Source: Thermoplasmata archaeon (lineage in GTDB: Archaea > Thermoplasmatota > Thermoplasmata > Thermoplasmatales > Thermoplasmataceae). From it: a DNA stretch of 5,346 nt. Every line of letters begins with the position of its first letter. Position 1 is the stretch's first letter. Both the position numbers and the translations under genes were made by a program. Location of the stretch: NCBI GenBank assembly GCA_021850505.1, contig JAJZLW010000115.1, positions 1 through 5,346 on the forward strand, in the 5' to 3' direction. The notes beneath the pieces are model-generated. The model saw only the letters and a program-made list of their open reading frames with translations, ran no database searches and had not been told where the DNA came from. This document shows positions 5,335 through 5,346 of the stretch, piece by piece.

Positions 5335-5346
5335 AAAACAAATAGA

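Noticed and set aside
1..5346. CRISPR arrays, tRNA/rRNA genes, insertion sequences, long repeats
   Set aside because: Reading both strands showed no regularly spaced direct repeats, no cloverleaf-like sequence and no transposase or terminal inverted repeats.

Overview
The window looks like a piece of an AT-rich archaeal chromosome. Within Archaea, a Thermoplasmatales-type organism is the best guess. The reasons are frequent AGA/AGG arginine and ATA isoleucine codons, TATA-like boxes placed so that a first gene would be transcribed with almost no leader, Shine-Dalgarno motifs only in front of operon-internal genes, short T-tracts after genes in place of clear hairpin terminators, and the gene families present. 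The lineage is inferred from style and not proven; no rRNA or other marker is present.

Layout, left to right. Positions 1-768 (+) carry the 3' part of a multi-membrane-spanning GT-C type glycosyltransferase cut by the window edge. It converges, with a 14-bp gap, on a small four-helix membrane protein of unknown function (783-1247, -). Next is an unrecognised 140-residue soluble protein (1369-1791, -). A 127-bp divergent intergenic region (1792-1918) separates these minus-strand genes from a tightly packed plus-strand operon: a class I SAM methyltransferase (1919-2710), a second related methyltransferase with an extra N-terminal region of about 105 residues (2691-3776), and a family 2 (GT-A) glycosyltransferase (3766-4695). 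The operon genes overlap by 20 and 11 bp, and both downstream genes have their own Shine-Dalgarno sequence. A third, different SAM methyltransferase (4666-5334 or beyond, -) converges on the operon and overlaps the glycosyltransferase gene by 30 bp.

Together the genes read as part of a surface-glycan region. A membrane GT-C enzyme would use a lipid-linked sugar, a cytosolic GT-A enzyme would add a sugar from a nucleotide-activated donor, and three methyltransferases could decorate the glycan or its lipid carrier, for example by O-methylation. The families are visible in the sequence; the shared pathway is inferred from gene order. No tRNA, rRNA, CRISPR array, insertion sequence or origin was seen, and no gene-free stretch exceeds 300 bases. 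The best candidates for something undescribed are the tandem paralogous methyltransferase pair with its fused N-terminal region, and the two unrecognised minus-strand genes.
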